Assembly: GCF_932526225.1 (NCBI RefSeq)
Contig: NC_064047.1
Coordinates: 12,036,460 to 12,100,459 of the forward strand
Origin: Nematostella vectensis
Taxonomy: Eukaryota; Cnidaria; Anthozoa; Actiniaria; Edwardsiidae
DNA: 64,000 bases
Direction: 5' to 3'
The notes under the pieces: generated by a model
Databases searched by the model: none
The model's input: the letters and a program-made list of their open reading frames with translations, nothing else
What the model was told of the DNA's origin: nothing
Shown: piece by piece, positions 45,012 to 56,616 of the stretch
How the letters are laid out: each line of letters starts with the position of its first letter
Numbering within the stretch: the stretch's first letter is position 1
Position numbers and translations under genes: made by a program

Positions 45012-48000
45012 CAAATCCTCGGGGGGCGCCAATGAGAAGGCGCTATTTGTTACTCTGCTTCGCATATCAAGCAGCAGCGCTGGACGGACCTCTGATATTC
45101 CGCTCCGTTGGCTGTCTTGACTCTCACGTTCCGTACGAGTGCGTCTTGCCCGGGGTAGGTCTCCACGACGCGTCCAAGACTCCATTTTCCACGTGGCGCC
45201 GTGAAATCCACTAGCAGGACAACATCTCCGACGCTCATCTGGCGACCTTTCTTCTGCCATTTGGAGCGGCCGCGACTGATCAGCGTTGGAACGTACTCTC
45301 GGATGAACCGTCTCCAGAAGTAGTTGACGATGGTCTGCACGAACTGGTAGCGCTTCCTGAGGTTCTTTTTGTGTCTTCGTATGGACCATGAGGGGTGTTT
45401 ACCGACGCTCATCCCAGTAGGAGGTGATTCGGTGTCAGGGGTCTTGGATCGTTGGGGTCGTCCGAACTGTAACTCAGAGGGCGGCTGTTCAGGATACTCT
45501 TCACTTCGGCGAATACTGTAGCCATCTCGCTCCAGGAGAGTCTCTGCTCTCCTACGGTTACGTGAAGTGAGTGCTTGACTTGCTTGACCAAACTCTCGTA
45601 CATTCCTCCTTGATGGGGACTGTAGGGGGATATGAAGATCCAGTTGAACTTGTGCAGCATCGCAAAGTCTTCAAGACACTTCTTCTCATCGATGACTAGT
45701 TTGCGGAGTTCTGCTTCTGCCCCTACAAACGAGCCTCCGTTGTCCGAGATCAACGTCTCTGGCCATCCGTGGGTTGCGGCGAATCGTCTAACTGCTTGGA
45801 CAAGCTGACAACGCTTCCGCTGATGTGTTCTCCACGATTTTCAAGTGCACCGCTCGTACGGTCGCACAGGTGAAGATTGCTCCCCATGCCTTGATCGATT
45901 GCTTTCTTCCATACTTCAGTCTGAATGGCCCGAATAAGTCCACTCCTGTTATATTGAAAGGCGGTGAGACTAACTGCAATCTTTCTTTCGGAAGATCAGC
46001 CATCATTGTAGTGTGTGGCGGTTGCTTTTGTTCCCTACAAGTCACGCATTTTCTTGTGATCTTATTTGCACGATTTCTCCCTCGTAGGATCCAGTACTTT
46101 GCACGCGATTCAGACAGGGTTCTTTCTCGCCCTGCGTGATTCGTCATTTGATGCATCTCTCTCATGATCAGCGTCGAGATGTGATCCTTTGCTGGGAGGA
46201 GTACTGGATACACTTGGTCATACGGCAGGCTGGTCCTGGTCAGGCGGCTCCCTACCCTCATCAAGCCATCCTCGTCTATGAATGGCGACAGATTCGGGTA
46301 GTCTTCTGTCTTCATGGCTCGCTGACTGAACCGCAGCCAATACTCTTCAGCGGCTTCGATTTCTGCAGGTGCTAGGTGACTAGTTTTCTTCTGCTCTGGG
46401 TTATTCACACTGGACTTGAGGTTGCTTACAAATCGCATACAATATGCGGTGATCCTCACAAGGCGACTCCATCTGGATTGGGATTGCGGATCTAGTAGTG
46501 GTTCCTCCTAGACGGCGGCGGCGATTGCACTTACTGGCGTCTCTTTTTTCTTTTCCGGATCTTCTTCTTCTGGGGTTATGACTGCCTCACTAGGCCAATC
46601 AGCTCTCGGTTTCTTGAGGAAGGGTTGACCGCTCATCCATCCTCCTTTGCTTAGCTCTTCAACAGTGATGCCTCTGCTTAGGTCGTCAGCTGGATTTTGA
46701 TCCGTCGGTACATGTCTCCAGTGACCTTGTTCCCACTCGGACTCGATCTCGGCGATGCGAACACCTACGAAGGGCTTGAATGCAGAGGACCGGGATCTTA
46801 ACCAGGACAGGACTATCGTGGAGTCCGACCACAAGACGACGCTCTCCGGCTTTGTCTTGAGCTCTGAGACGATGGTTTTCGCGAGTCTGGAGGCTACGAG
46901 AGCTGCCATCAGCTCTAGTCTAGGGACTGTTGATTGGCGCAGTGGTGCTACTCTGGCTTTCGCTGCCACAATGCGGACCTCTGGGCCTTGCGGAGTCGGC
47001 CAGACAAGGTAGGCGACGGCGCCATATGCCTTACAGCTTGCGTCGGCGAACACGGTCGCCTGCGTTATAGGGCTTGAGACATCTCGGGATTTGGACCTCC
47101 TTCAGGCTTTCGATCTCTTTCAGTAGTGAAAGCAACATGGCACTTGTTTCTTCTGGAAGGGGATCGTCCCAATCGAACTGTTCTGCCCTCCAAACCTCTT
47201 GCAGCGCTACTCTTGCTTTGATCGTGACGGCTGACGCGAGGCCTAGAGGGTCATACAGCCGGGAGATGCTCGAGAGTACGGATCTCTTCGTCAGTGCTTT
47301 CAACTTCAAATCCCTCGAGGCGAAGCTTATTGTGTCTCTCTGCCGGTTCTATCCTACTCCGAGAGTCTTCGTGCCTTCTTCCCCATCGAGATTGACTGTT
47401 GGCGTCCCTGATGCGTGTCCGGCATTGTTTCCGGGTGGGGGTGGCTGGCTTTGCACTGCAGTATCTGACGAAATCCACTGCTTTATCTTGAAACTTCCTG
47501 TCGACAGAACGCTGTCAGTCTCTTTGATGGTCTTCGTGGCTTCCTCTGCGGTTGAACATGAGAATATCAAATCGTCCATCTTTTGAGCAGGGTAGCTGCT
47601 AGCGGGCTCTCTTCACTGTTTTCATCGGCCATCCTTAACAGCACATAGCTGGCCATATCTGGGGATGGTTTTTCGCCGAAGGTCACTCTCTGAAGGGCGT
47701 AGAAAGCTGGCGGTCTTGAAGTGTCTAGGTCTCTCCAGAGGAAGCGATGGACTTGCTTATCATCCTCCGGAAGGCAGATCTGAAGAAACATCTTTGAAAT
47801 GTCCCCGACACAAGCAACCTGGTCTTCTCGGAAGCGCAATAGAACGCCGAGCAGATCACCGATTAGCCCTGGGCCTTTGTACAGGGACGAGCTGAGAGAC
47901 ACACCCTGGTACACACTAGCGGGATCGAATACTATTCTTAAGGGGGTGCTGTCTTGCTGTCCGGTCGATATATGCCGAAATTTGGGAGATAGTAGACTGG

Positions 48001-48411
48001 CTTGACGGGCCTCTCAAGTTCCTCTTGGGTAAGCTCTCTCGCCCAACCGTTTTCTTGGTATTGGACGATTACCTTTTGATACATGTCTGCCTTGTCTTGG
48101 TTTTTAAGCAGACCTGTCTCTAGTGACCTTAACATCTGTTCTGCGAGTGGACGGTTGTCGGGGAGAAGGGTTTTATCTTGTTTCCACGGTAACCCAACAA
48201 TGTAACGGTTGTCTTCTTTTCTACAGGAACTCTCCATTAGCTTAAGAGCTTGCTTGTCCTAAAACGACATCGGCTGCTTCGGGCATGCGCAGTCATTTGC
48301 TTGTACCCCGAGTGTCTCAAACTTGTAGAACTACAAGTTGGTAGTTCGTACAGCCAGGTTGACTGGCTGTACGAAGCTGACGGAGCAGATCTGGGACTCT
48401 CTTCGCTTATT
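45012..48411 (-). pseudogene. BEL/Pao pol, decayed (copy 2): RT, RNase H, integrase, DUF5641
   Basis: Same domain series and the same frame breaks as copy 1 (offset 44411). It continues past the position where copy 1 enters the gap. Between RT (starts 48237) and protease (ends 48412) is a ~170-bp stretch with two perfect hairpins that does not look like pol. Confidence 0.9.
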
Positions 48412-49026
48412 CTATGAACCAATGACATACCATCCGAGCTTCGTCTTCTTGGCTACTGGTTGGAACGGTGTTCCTTGGCGTGTTTCTTCCTCTGCGTGGA
48501 TATGGCTGTAGTGGACACCTAAGATGAGATCAACTGGACCGGCTCTGTGCGTGAAATCGATGCCACGAAGGTGATTGAATGAGCTTAGCCATGTGCGATC
48601 TATGGGAGGAACATCGAGCACTGTATAACTGATCTCGTGGGCTTCAATCTTGAATTCCTCCGCGGCGTCGAGACCAGACATCCAAAACTCTACTTTTCGG
48701 CTTTCTGGGTCGTTGATTTTCTCTCCATCAACGACTGCAAGGGTGACTTTCTCTCTCTTCCCTTGTAGCCCAAGTCTTCTGGCGAAGGCCTTTGAGATTA
48801 CTGTCGTTCCTGCGCCGCTATCAATTAGAACGCTTCCCTCCTGAACTCGTCCGTTCGCAGCTCTAAAGCGTGCTCTCACTACGGGCATCATAGCCGTCTT
48901 GTCTAGTACTGAGGCGATATTGCTTGCTAGAGTTAGGGACATCTTGGGGTCAGCTTGGGGTGGAATCGGCGTCACTGCATGAGCGTGCAGTAGAGGGTGA
49001 TGTATAACTGATCTCGTGGGCTTCAA
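48412..49026 (-). pseudogene. BEL/Pao aspartic protease domain (copy 2)
   Basis: 204 open codons. The catalytic motif is LIDSGAGTTVIS (Asp-Ser-Gly instead of Asp-Thr-Gly, common in this family), followed by a VDLILGVHYSHIH box near the end. The first ~10 codons come from a 26-nt duplicated segment, so the natural start is missing: the element is 5'-truncated, with no gag or 5' LTR attached. Confidence 0.8.
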
Positions 49027-50429
49027 ACTGCTGAAACTACCTAAATGGCGGAAAGCCCCAGTCCTAAGTATTCAAATACTTTTTAAAAACTTTTTTGTTA
49101 GCAAGTATTCTAGTATGTTTCACATTCATGGTGTATAAGCTTATCAGCGAGAAATCCGTCGATTCTATTAGACTTATTCGGGTTAAAAAGTGTCAAACAA
49201 GTTCGTTAATATTGCTAACTATATTCCAGGAAACAACTGGTCACCTCAGCTCCTACGGTTACTCAGTTACTCAGATACTTCCTTCGGCCGGCAAAACACG
49301 CCGAGCATTTCCCTGTCCCTGTATAGGTGCTCGTGCGTGGAACAATAAACTGGGAAATACTGATAGGTCAAGGGGAACAAAAAGGCGGAAATAACCAAAA
49401 TGACGGAAACCGAAAAAACATGTTTTCGGCAAGGGCTTTTTTATTTTTATTTACATTGAAACTTGCATACACCAGCAAGAAATACGTAAATCCTTATAGA
49501 GGCTTTTTCGTGTGAAAAAGTCATTTAGATTTTAAATTTTTAAATGTTGCTTTAATTTATCCCAGGGCCACCTACTTCTACATAGCAGGTTCTTAGCCCA
49601 AACACATTATGTGTGACAGAGGCCAGAATGTATGCGTAGGAGATGAATCCTAGGTTTGAAGACTTCGGCGCGAATAATTAATCAGCGGTAAGAACCTTTG
49701 GGAGCGGCTGCAAAGACCGCCGGGTCCCCAAATCGTCGTACGACCAGGCTGAGAAAATCGACCAGAAGAAAGTTACGCCTGAAAGTTTACTGAAACAATT
49801 GGATAATTTCTAAAATCAGAAGTTGACGAAATCGGAAGAGCACCAGGTAAAATAAAGTTCTCGTTGAAACAGTGGCAATAGATCTAGGGGGAAAGTTTTT
49901 ATATGCAAAAATAGCATAATTAAGCTACATTTTCATCTTGTTTGCATGTTCTCTTCCTTGCTAGAATAGGCCTCTAATTTTTGCTAGTTTTAGATAATGG
50001 AGTGTTGGGAGTTCCTGGGATGCGACTTAGGATACTTAAAAATTCCTTGCCTCGGGGGATAGAAATTCAAGTCTTTTGGAAAGATGAAACCAGTGGCGAT
50101 GCCATACTTTTGATCGGTATAAGTTGGTGTGTCATATTTAATTGACAATTGCTGGCTGTAACAGATGACTCCAAAATGACTGTCTCTATTCCAGTTGAGT
50201 TTAGAAAATATAAGTATAAGTATGTATCATTATTCTACAGACCTACAGATTACTGTGTCTAGCACTCCAAGCAAAAAATTGGACTATGACTAATAGTGCA
50301 AATGCAATAAAAGGTATAGCTCCATTGTTATCAGGACATGGCCATGACTAATGTAAGCCCAAAAACCTGTAGCAGTGGTCAGTGTGGTTAAACATAGAAA
50401 GTCTATTAGAGACATTAGATAGAATTATT
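49027..50429. other. Intergenic DNA, nothing recognised
   Basis: Moderately AT-rich, no domain-bearing ORF. A degenerate relative of the repeat at 50577 lies around 50088. Confidence 0.45.
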
Positions 50430-50970
50430 AGCTGAGAACATTTACTCAATACTGTATAACCTCATGGTAAATATAAAGGAAATATCTTATCCCTGTCAAA
50501 TGTTTAATTTTCTTATAAATGTTACCTTGTGTCATTATTATCATTTCCATTTGAGACTATAAAAAGCAGTCTGCGCAGCAGTCGAGTAGGCCGAAGGCCT
50601 ACGAGACGGAACCAGTGGGCGATGCCGTACTTGCCAAAACGAAGCCTTTTGATTGGTAACGAAGCCTTTTGATTGGGCATGCTGTAGTAAATTAAAATTA
50701 TAATTAGCTACGAGCATTAACTCAATACTGTAAAATGCTCATGGTAAATAAAAAGTTTATATATGAGGAATAACTGTCCCTTGAAATGTCCAATTTTCTT
50801 ACAAATGTTACATTGTGTCATTATTATTATTTCAATAATAAGAAAATAAAAAGCAGTCTGCGCAGCAGTCGAGTAGGCCGAAGGCCTACGAGACGGAAGC
50901 AGTGGGCGATGCCGTACTTGCCAAAACGAAGCATTTTGATTGGTATCATTGGGCATCCATTTGCCACAAA
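50430..50970. repeat. Two-copy ~277-bp tandem repeat with hairpin
   Basis: The block CAGTCTGCGCAGCAGTCGAG.. at 50577 recurs at 50854, with matching AT-rich sequence before it. It contains the hairpin CGAGTAGGCC-GAA-GGCCTACGAG. Confidence 0.7.
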
Positions 50971-51500
50971 GCCCTATGCCTTGGTCATGGTACTTGCAGT
51001 GCTATGTGTCTGCTATATGTATGGTGGACCACCCCTCCCCCTTGCTTTTTGCCATATCCACCATTTCCACCATATCCACCATTTGCCACATAGCCCTATG
51101 CCTTGGCCATGGTACTTGCAGTGTTGACTGTCTGCTATGTATGATGGACCACCCCTCCCCCTTACTTTTCACCAAATCCACCATATCCACCATTTGCCAC
51201 ATAGCCCTATTCCTTGGCCATGGTACTTGCAGTGTTGACTGTCTGCTATATGTATGGTGGACCACCCCTCCACCTAGCTTTTCACCATATCCACCATATC
51301 CACCATTTGCCACATAGCTCTATGATTTGGTCATGGTACTTGCATGCAGTGTTGATTGTCTGTTTTATGTATGGTGGACCACCTCTCCCCCTTACTTTTC
51401 ACCATATCCACTATGCCCATCATATCCACCATTTGGCACATACTCCTATCCCTTGGCCATGCTACTTGCAGTGTTGACTGTCTGCTATATGTATGGTGGA
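50971..51500. repeat. ~115-125-bp tandem repeat (about 5 copies)
   Basis: Repeats carry TACTTGCAGTG.., TATGTATGGTGGACCACC and CATATCCACCAT. Open frames through it are repeat artefacts. Confidence 0.75.
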
Positions 51501-51644
51501 CCAGCCTTACCATATCCACGATTGTATTAGCCCCATTCCTAAAGCCTTGGTTCTTCTAATTCTGAATAGACAGTATATATGCTAAGTATGGGTCTATAGG
51601 ACCATCCCTCCCCTTAAGTCCTATGCTACAGTGTTATATTACCA

Positions 51645-51725
51645 TTTGGCCATTTGCCACTAGTGCTTGACAAATGGCCATTTCGAAATGGCCAATGGCC
51701 AATGTGAGACAGTGTTGGACAACCC
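51645..51725 (-). repeat. Dispersed inverted-repeat element without LTR insertion
   Basis: Reverse complement of 44447-44529; continues ATAACACTG where the other copies enter the BEL/Pao LTR. Confidence 0.6.
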
Positions 51726-51825
51726 TCTACAGAAGTTAGTTTTCACTCAGATAACTTTAATAGATAAAGCAATTTAGTTAAATACCTTTAGTTCATTCTT
51801 TTATATTCAGATCATGTCAAGATTA

Positions 51826-52141
51826 GGGGGGTGAATAGGGGTATGTAAATCCGCCGATCCGCTACATTTTTGGAGCAAATCCGTGGATCCGCATAATTTG
51901 TTTAGATCCGCATGGTTTCACAAAACAATAGCATCGATTGAAATTTATTTAAAATCCGAAATTCGACCGTCGAAGCAGTCAAAATCCGAAATCCGCGCCC
52001 GAATTGTGAACAGATCCTTGATCTGCCGTACTCCCCAAATCCGCCAATCCGCTAGAATAATAATAAAAATCCGTAATCCGTGAGCATTTCGGGGCCGAAT
52101 CCGCCAATCCGCGAACCGATTCACCCCCCCCCCCCCCCCCC
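51826..52141. mobile_element. MITE-like element with GGGGGGTGAAT inverted ends and 5-bp TSD
   Basis: Left end GGGGGGTGAAT, right end ATTCACCCCCC.., flanked on both sides by GATTA (51821-51825 and 52142-52146). The interior is filled with irregular AATCCGC/AAATCCG words. No real ORF. Confidence 0.7.
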
Positions 52142-52533
52142 GATTAGGTATTGAAGCTGTCTTTAACTGAATAAAGTAGTCAGCTTGTTTCTATGTCCCT
52201 CTTTATACGCTACGGGTCTACACGTGTTGCAAATGAATAAACACAACGAAATGTGGCGTAATTAATCCAAGTGAGCACGACTTTCCACAATAACTTGATA
52301 GAAAGTAAAGCTATGGAAAATTTGCAGCAATGAAATCGCCAATTAGGCCTTGATTCTGCACAAATACATAAATCGTATATGTGAAATTCTGAATTCCGAT
52401 GCAATGATTTGCGATGACGTCACAGAATTGTATACTTCGCGTCAGGAAAAGGCTTCGGTAAGATCATAGTGATCATCAATGCAGATTTCTCGGGACGACG
52501 AAAAAAATAGTTGCATTTTATGACTGGGCTACC

Positions 52534-52622
52534 ATACCCTGGTTCCAGAGCCTGGAACGTCTCTCTGTCTAGTGGCCAGCCACTAAATAGAGACGTTCGA
52601 GGTTTTGGAACCAGGGTAGGGC
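52534..52622. mobile_element. Foldback element
   Basis: TACCCTGGTTCC..GAACGTCTCT pairs with AGAGACGTTC..GGAACCAGGGTA in the same order reversed; about 85 bp in total. Confidence 0.7.
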
Positions 52623-52800
52623 TACCACAGGTATCCCAGTAAAAAAGTTGTTGTGTGTTCGTGATGGGTGGGGGGGGTTTAGACATGACAAAAAAAGGTT
52701 TGTCCTTGTTGAATTCGTTTGTCCTTAGAAATTCTTCACTAACGCAGGTGGGAAGCCTGTGCTGTGACAACGCTAAGTTTGATTGAATGTTCCTCCCGAA

Positions 52801-53059
52801 GCATTGTTTGTACAACTTCGTCAACGGCTACTGAGCTCAATAATCGAATCTAGGAGGAAAAGAATAATATTGCACATTATCTGAGGCGAGAGAATTCTTT
52901 GCGATCAGAGACACCGCTGTTTGCTTCTGTTTTGTTTGGTTCCGTATGTGACTGCTGAGCTCGCCTTGCGTGACAGGGGGCGGTCTGAGTGACTGCGTGG
53001 GAGACTAGGGTCTAGACTCCTTTGAGTCTTTCCCGAAGGGTTGATCAGACGCTTCCATT
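52801..53059 (+). promoter_or_regulatory. Candidate promoter / 5' non-coding exon of gene C
   Basis: Homology with units A and B resumes exactly at 52801, the base where the ribozyme array ends in the other units. The donor is GTAAAT, weaker than the GTAAGT in A and B. Confidence 0.35.
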
Positions 53060-55013
53060 GTAAATTGAGATTCGTCTGAGAAGATTTCGACTAGAAACAG
53101 GTATTTATATCGCCTATTTCCACCCTATTTTGGCTATATTACCTATTTTATTATTGTATGGGGTCTAAAAGTGGATCGATTCATTTGTCTTCAGCTGATA
53201 ACTCTTGAGAGGTGAAATGAATCACTTTCGATTCGATTCCACTAAAATTCCGAAAGACTCGAAAAGTTTCCGAGTAAAAAAATCTATATTAAATGTACCT
53301 TTTGTTCCAAACGTTGTGTTTAGTATATTGGCAGTCTATATTTGAATTATTATGTGTTGTCTTATTCGTTGTTGTTGTTACAATGCTGTACATCAAAGGT
53401 CGGTACAGCTAGATATGCTCACTCTAGCTGAATCGTTTACCTTATAACACTTTATTTTTGTGTCAATTTAAACAGCCTCTGTCACGTGCCATTTTATCAT
53501 CCTAGCAAAGTACCAAAGTGTGAAGAAGCATCCATTTCCATCGGCTGATTTGTGATATTTTCGATTTAAAAAAAAATTAAAAATTCGCGAAAATAAAGCA
53601 TAGCTGTCAACTCTCCCGCATTAGGCGGATGTCACAAGATTTTGAACCTAATAACATTAATTTTTGTGTGAATGTTCATACATTCTGAATCCACTGTATT
53701 CACTCGCATTGGCGTTGGTTTTTTCCACATATTTACTGTATCTCACCCGATTTTACAAGATTTCTGTGCAAGTTTGATTGACAGCTATGATAAAATGATA
53801 TGGCCTTTGGGTGAAATATTTGTCGTTTTATAAGCTTTTTGCAAACACCTTGACTGTGACAATTCTGAACTGTATTTACAGGTTTTTGTGGAACTAAATT
53901 TAGCCCACGCATGTCTTTGTTACAGTTTTGACGAATGAAGCACATTCTAAATCACTTGCTTTACTTGAGTTTATTGTCTCAAAATGGCAAGATTGCAAAA
54001 ATAAAGTGACTTTTTATGAAAATAGCGAAAATAAAGTGTCGCCCAATAACAACATTTTAAAATCGTGAAATTTTGACGTTGCCAATAAGGTGTAATAAGG
54101 GTTTAGTTTCAATTAAAGATTGTTTATTTTCGTTGTTCTCTGGTGGACAGGTACAGTGATTTCTGATTTTTTTAAATTGTTATTTTTTTGGGTTTGCCAC
54201 TCAAAAAAGTCACATGATCTTTTAGCACAAGTCGCCTATTCACGAAACAGTCAGAAATTAAACAAGAAAGCTATGAAAATAGTTGAGTTTGCTTGATGGT
54301 GGATGGATGGGGTGCTAAATTAAAGTAGTGTTACAGATTCTCTAGCCTTCAAAAGTGTAATTCCCATATTGGTCACTGGGAAGGGGTAAATTGGCCAAAT
54401 TGCCATTGACTTATCTTCAAACTTCTAGCTGTTTTACTGCTCATCCAATAGCTAAGTCCAAATATCTGTTGTTTGGAGTCGTTCATGAGTTTTAGGAAGC
54501 AACTGAAGGTAAAGTGATCACAATTAAAATTTGGCAATGTAACAATAATCTCATTGATAAGCTGGGTTATTTTTCATAGTAAGTAAATAAGTAAGTATAT
54601 ATACTGTATGTCCAACTTTGCATATTCATATTTGTGTTGTCATTTTCCCTTTCCAATTTGTTTGATCATGCAAAGCTTCCAAACATAACGCCGGAATTTA
54701 TAACAAAATAAACAAATATATAACACAGTTTATTCAGCAGACACAAGATTAATCCCTAATTTCTTGAATTATTGTGCATGTTTAGGGATTGCAAACTCCA
54801 CATGAGAAATGCAAATTTTAAAGTGTTTGTAATGCAGATATTTCTGCATTATTTTTGAGAATTAAAAGGAAATGACCAGAAGGGGCGTGGCTGTGCTCCC
54901 AATATTTTCTCAATGTTTCTGTATCGTGCCCCCCCCCAATCTTAGGTGGCCTGCTATGCCTCTCGTAGAAAAGGAATAATAAATTTGCTTATGCTTTACT
55001 TGTTGTTTTTTAG
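53060..55013. other. Upstream region of gene C, partly unique
   Basis: 53060-53477 and 54868-55013 match units A and B. 53478-54867 is unrelated AT-rich DNA replacing the ~775 bp of the other units. No gene recognised in it. Confidence 0.5.
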
Positions 55014-55015
55014 AA

Positions 55016-55198
55016 ATGACATCCGCCAGCAGGCGCCTCGAGGATGAGGTGACGTGCTCTATATGTATAGAGCACTTCAACGATCCTAGAGTGCTCCCTT
55101 GCTTGCACTCATTTTGTCGGCACTGCCTGGAAGAGCTGGCAGTGCACTCTGAAGGGAGAGGAAAACTTGTGTGCCCCCTCTGTAAGGCGGAATTCCAG
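55016..55198 (+). CDS. TRIM-TLDc C exon 1: RING finger
   Basis: Same 61 residues as A and B; donor GTAATC at 55199. Confidence 0.88.
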
Positions 55199-55380
55199 GT
55201 AATCTGTCATACAGAAATTCATCCATTACTTAATGAACCCTGGCACAAATGTGTGACAAATGTTTTGCTGTAACAAAAAAATGGATTCAAACGACAAGTG
55301 CATTTCGAAAGAGAAAAGCGAAATTGAATTCTTCTCACAAGAAATTACTTTATGAGTATTGAATTATTAAAAGATAAGGA

Positions 55381-55628
55381 TCCCCAAGCTAATGTTGTAT
55401 TTTGCATGTTTCCTTCATAGTTACTGTAAATATATGGGCGTTACAAAAAAAAATGGGACAAAAAACTATAATAAAATACCTTCAAACTTTTCTTACCTGT
55501 TTTTGGACTTGTCATTCACATCCCTGTGAAGTTTCAATTCATTTGGGGCAATATTGAGCAATTGTAGTTCAACTATATTTACAGTAACTATGAATAAAAC
55601 ACGTAAAATACAACATTAGCTCGGGGAA
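55381..55628. mobile_element. MITE in intron 1, unit C
   Basis: Counterpart of 7424-7670. Confidence 0.75.
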
Positions 55629-55695
55629 CCTATGCCCTCCCCTGAAACCATATGCAAATTCCGTTATAACTCTGTTTTACTGATTATTGTTCTAG

Positions 55696-56593
55696 ATTTC
55701 CCCAGCAGATGTTCCGAGTTTAAAGGTGAATTTCATGATCAACAGTATTATCTCTGTTCTTCCTTTGTTGACATCTGAAGACTCCAAGAAGAAACCAGCT
55801 TGTGAATCGTGTGATAGTGGTGAGCCTGCCCAAGGGAGATGTAACGAGTGCGATCACTTTGTCTGTGAGCAGTGCATCTCGGCTCATAAGAGATTTCAAC
55901 CAGTGCAACATCACACTATCCTCAGTCTTGATGAGATCAAAAGCGGAAAGTTACTTGCAATGAGCAAGGCTTCCTTCTGCACCAAACACAAGGGTGAAAA
56001 GCTGAAACTGTTTTGCGAATCTTGTAAGGAAGTGATTTGCCGAGATTGCACCGTCGTTGATCATAAAAATCACGATTACTTTTTCACAAGTGATGTAATC
56101 GCTCGAGAGAAAGACGAAATATTGGGAAGAGCAAAAAAAGTTGCATCAAAACTCACCGATATTGAACAGGCGATGGCATTGGTAGAAGAGGCTCAACATC
56201 ATCTCGAGGAAAATAAACGTGCGACCAGAAGGGATCTGGATGCGTTCATTGATAAGCAGATAGGTACTCTTGAGAAGATGCGATCAGATCTTAGAGGGGA
56301 GATCGAGTCAGCTTGTCAAAAGCAAGAGAAGCAGCTGACTGCCCAGAGAGAGACTCTATCCATGAGACTTGCAAGTGCTCGTAGCAGTTTGGAGTTTGCT
56401 GAGAGAATGTGCAGGGATGCAAATGATGTGGATGTCTTGTCCATCAGGAATGAAGTGCTATCCCAGCTATCGAGTCTTGCAGAGAAACCCGTGGATCAGC
56501 CTTGTACGGAGGTTGGAGTTCGTCTTGTAGTGGATGAGAAGTATTGGGATACTTTGTCAAAGAAGATTTCTGTTGGTGAATCTGAGCAAACAG
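55696..56593 (+). CDS. TRIM-TLDc C exon 2: B-boxes and coiled coil
   Basis: All B-box Cys/His ligands are retained despite about 24 amino-acid differences from A; donor GTACTA at 56594. Confidence 0.87.
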
Positions 56594-56616
56594 GTACTAA
56601 TTCTCTAATACTGTTA

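Noticed and set aside
52420-52824. 134-codon minus ORF
   Set aside because: Runs through the foldback element and low-complexity G/C runs; no domain.
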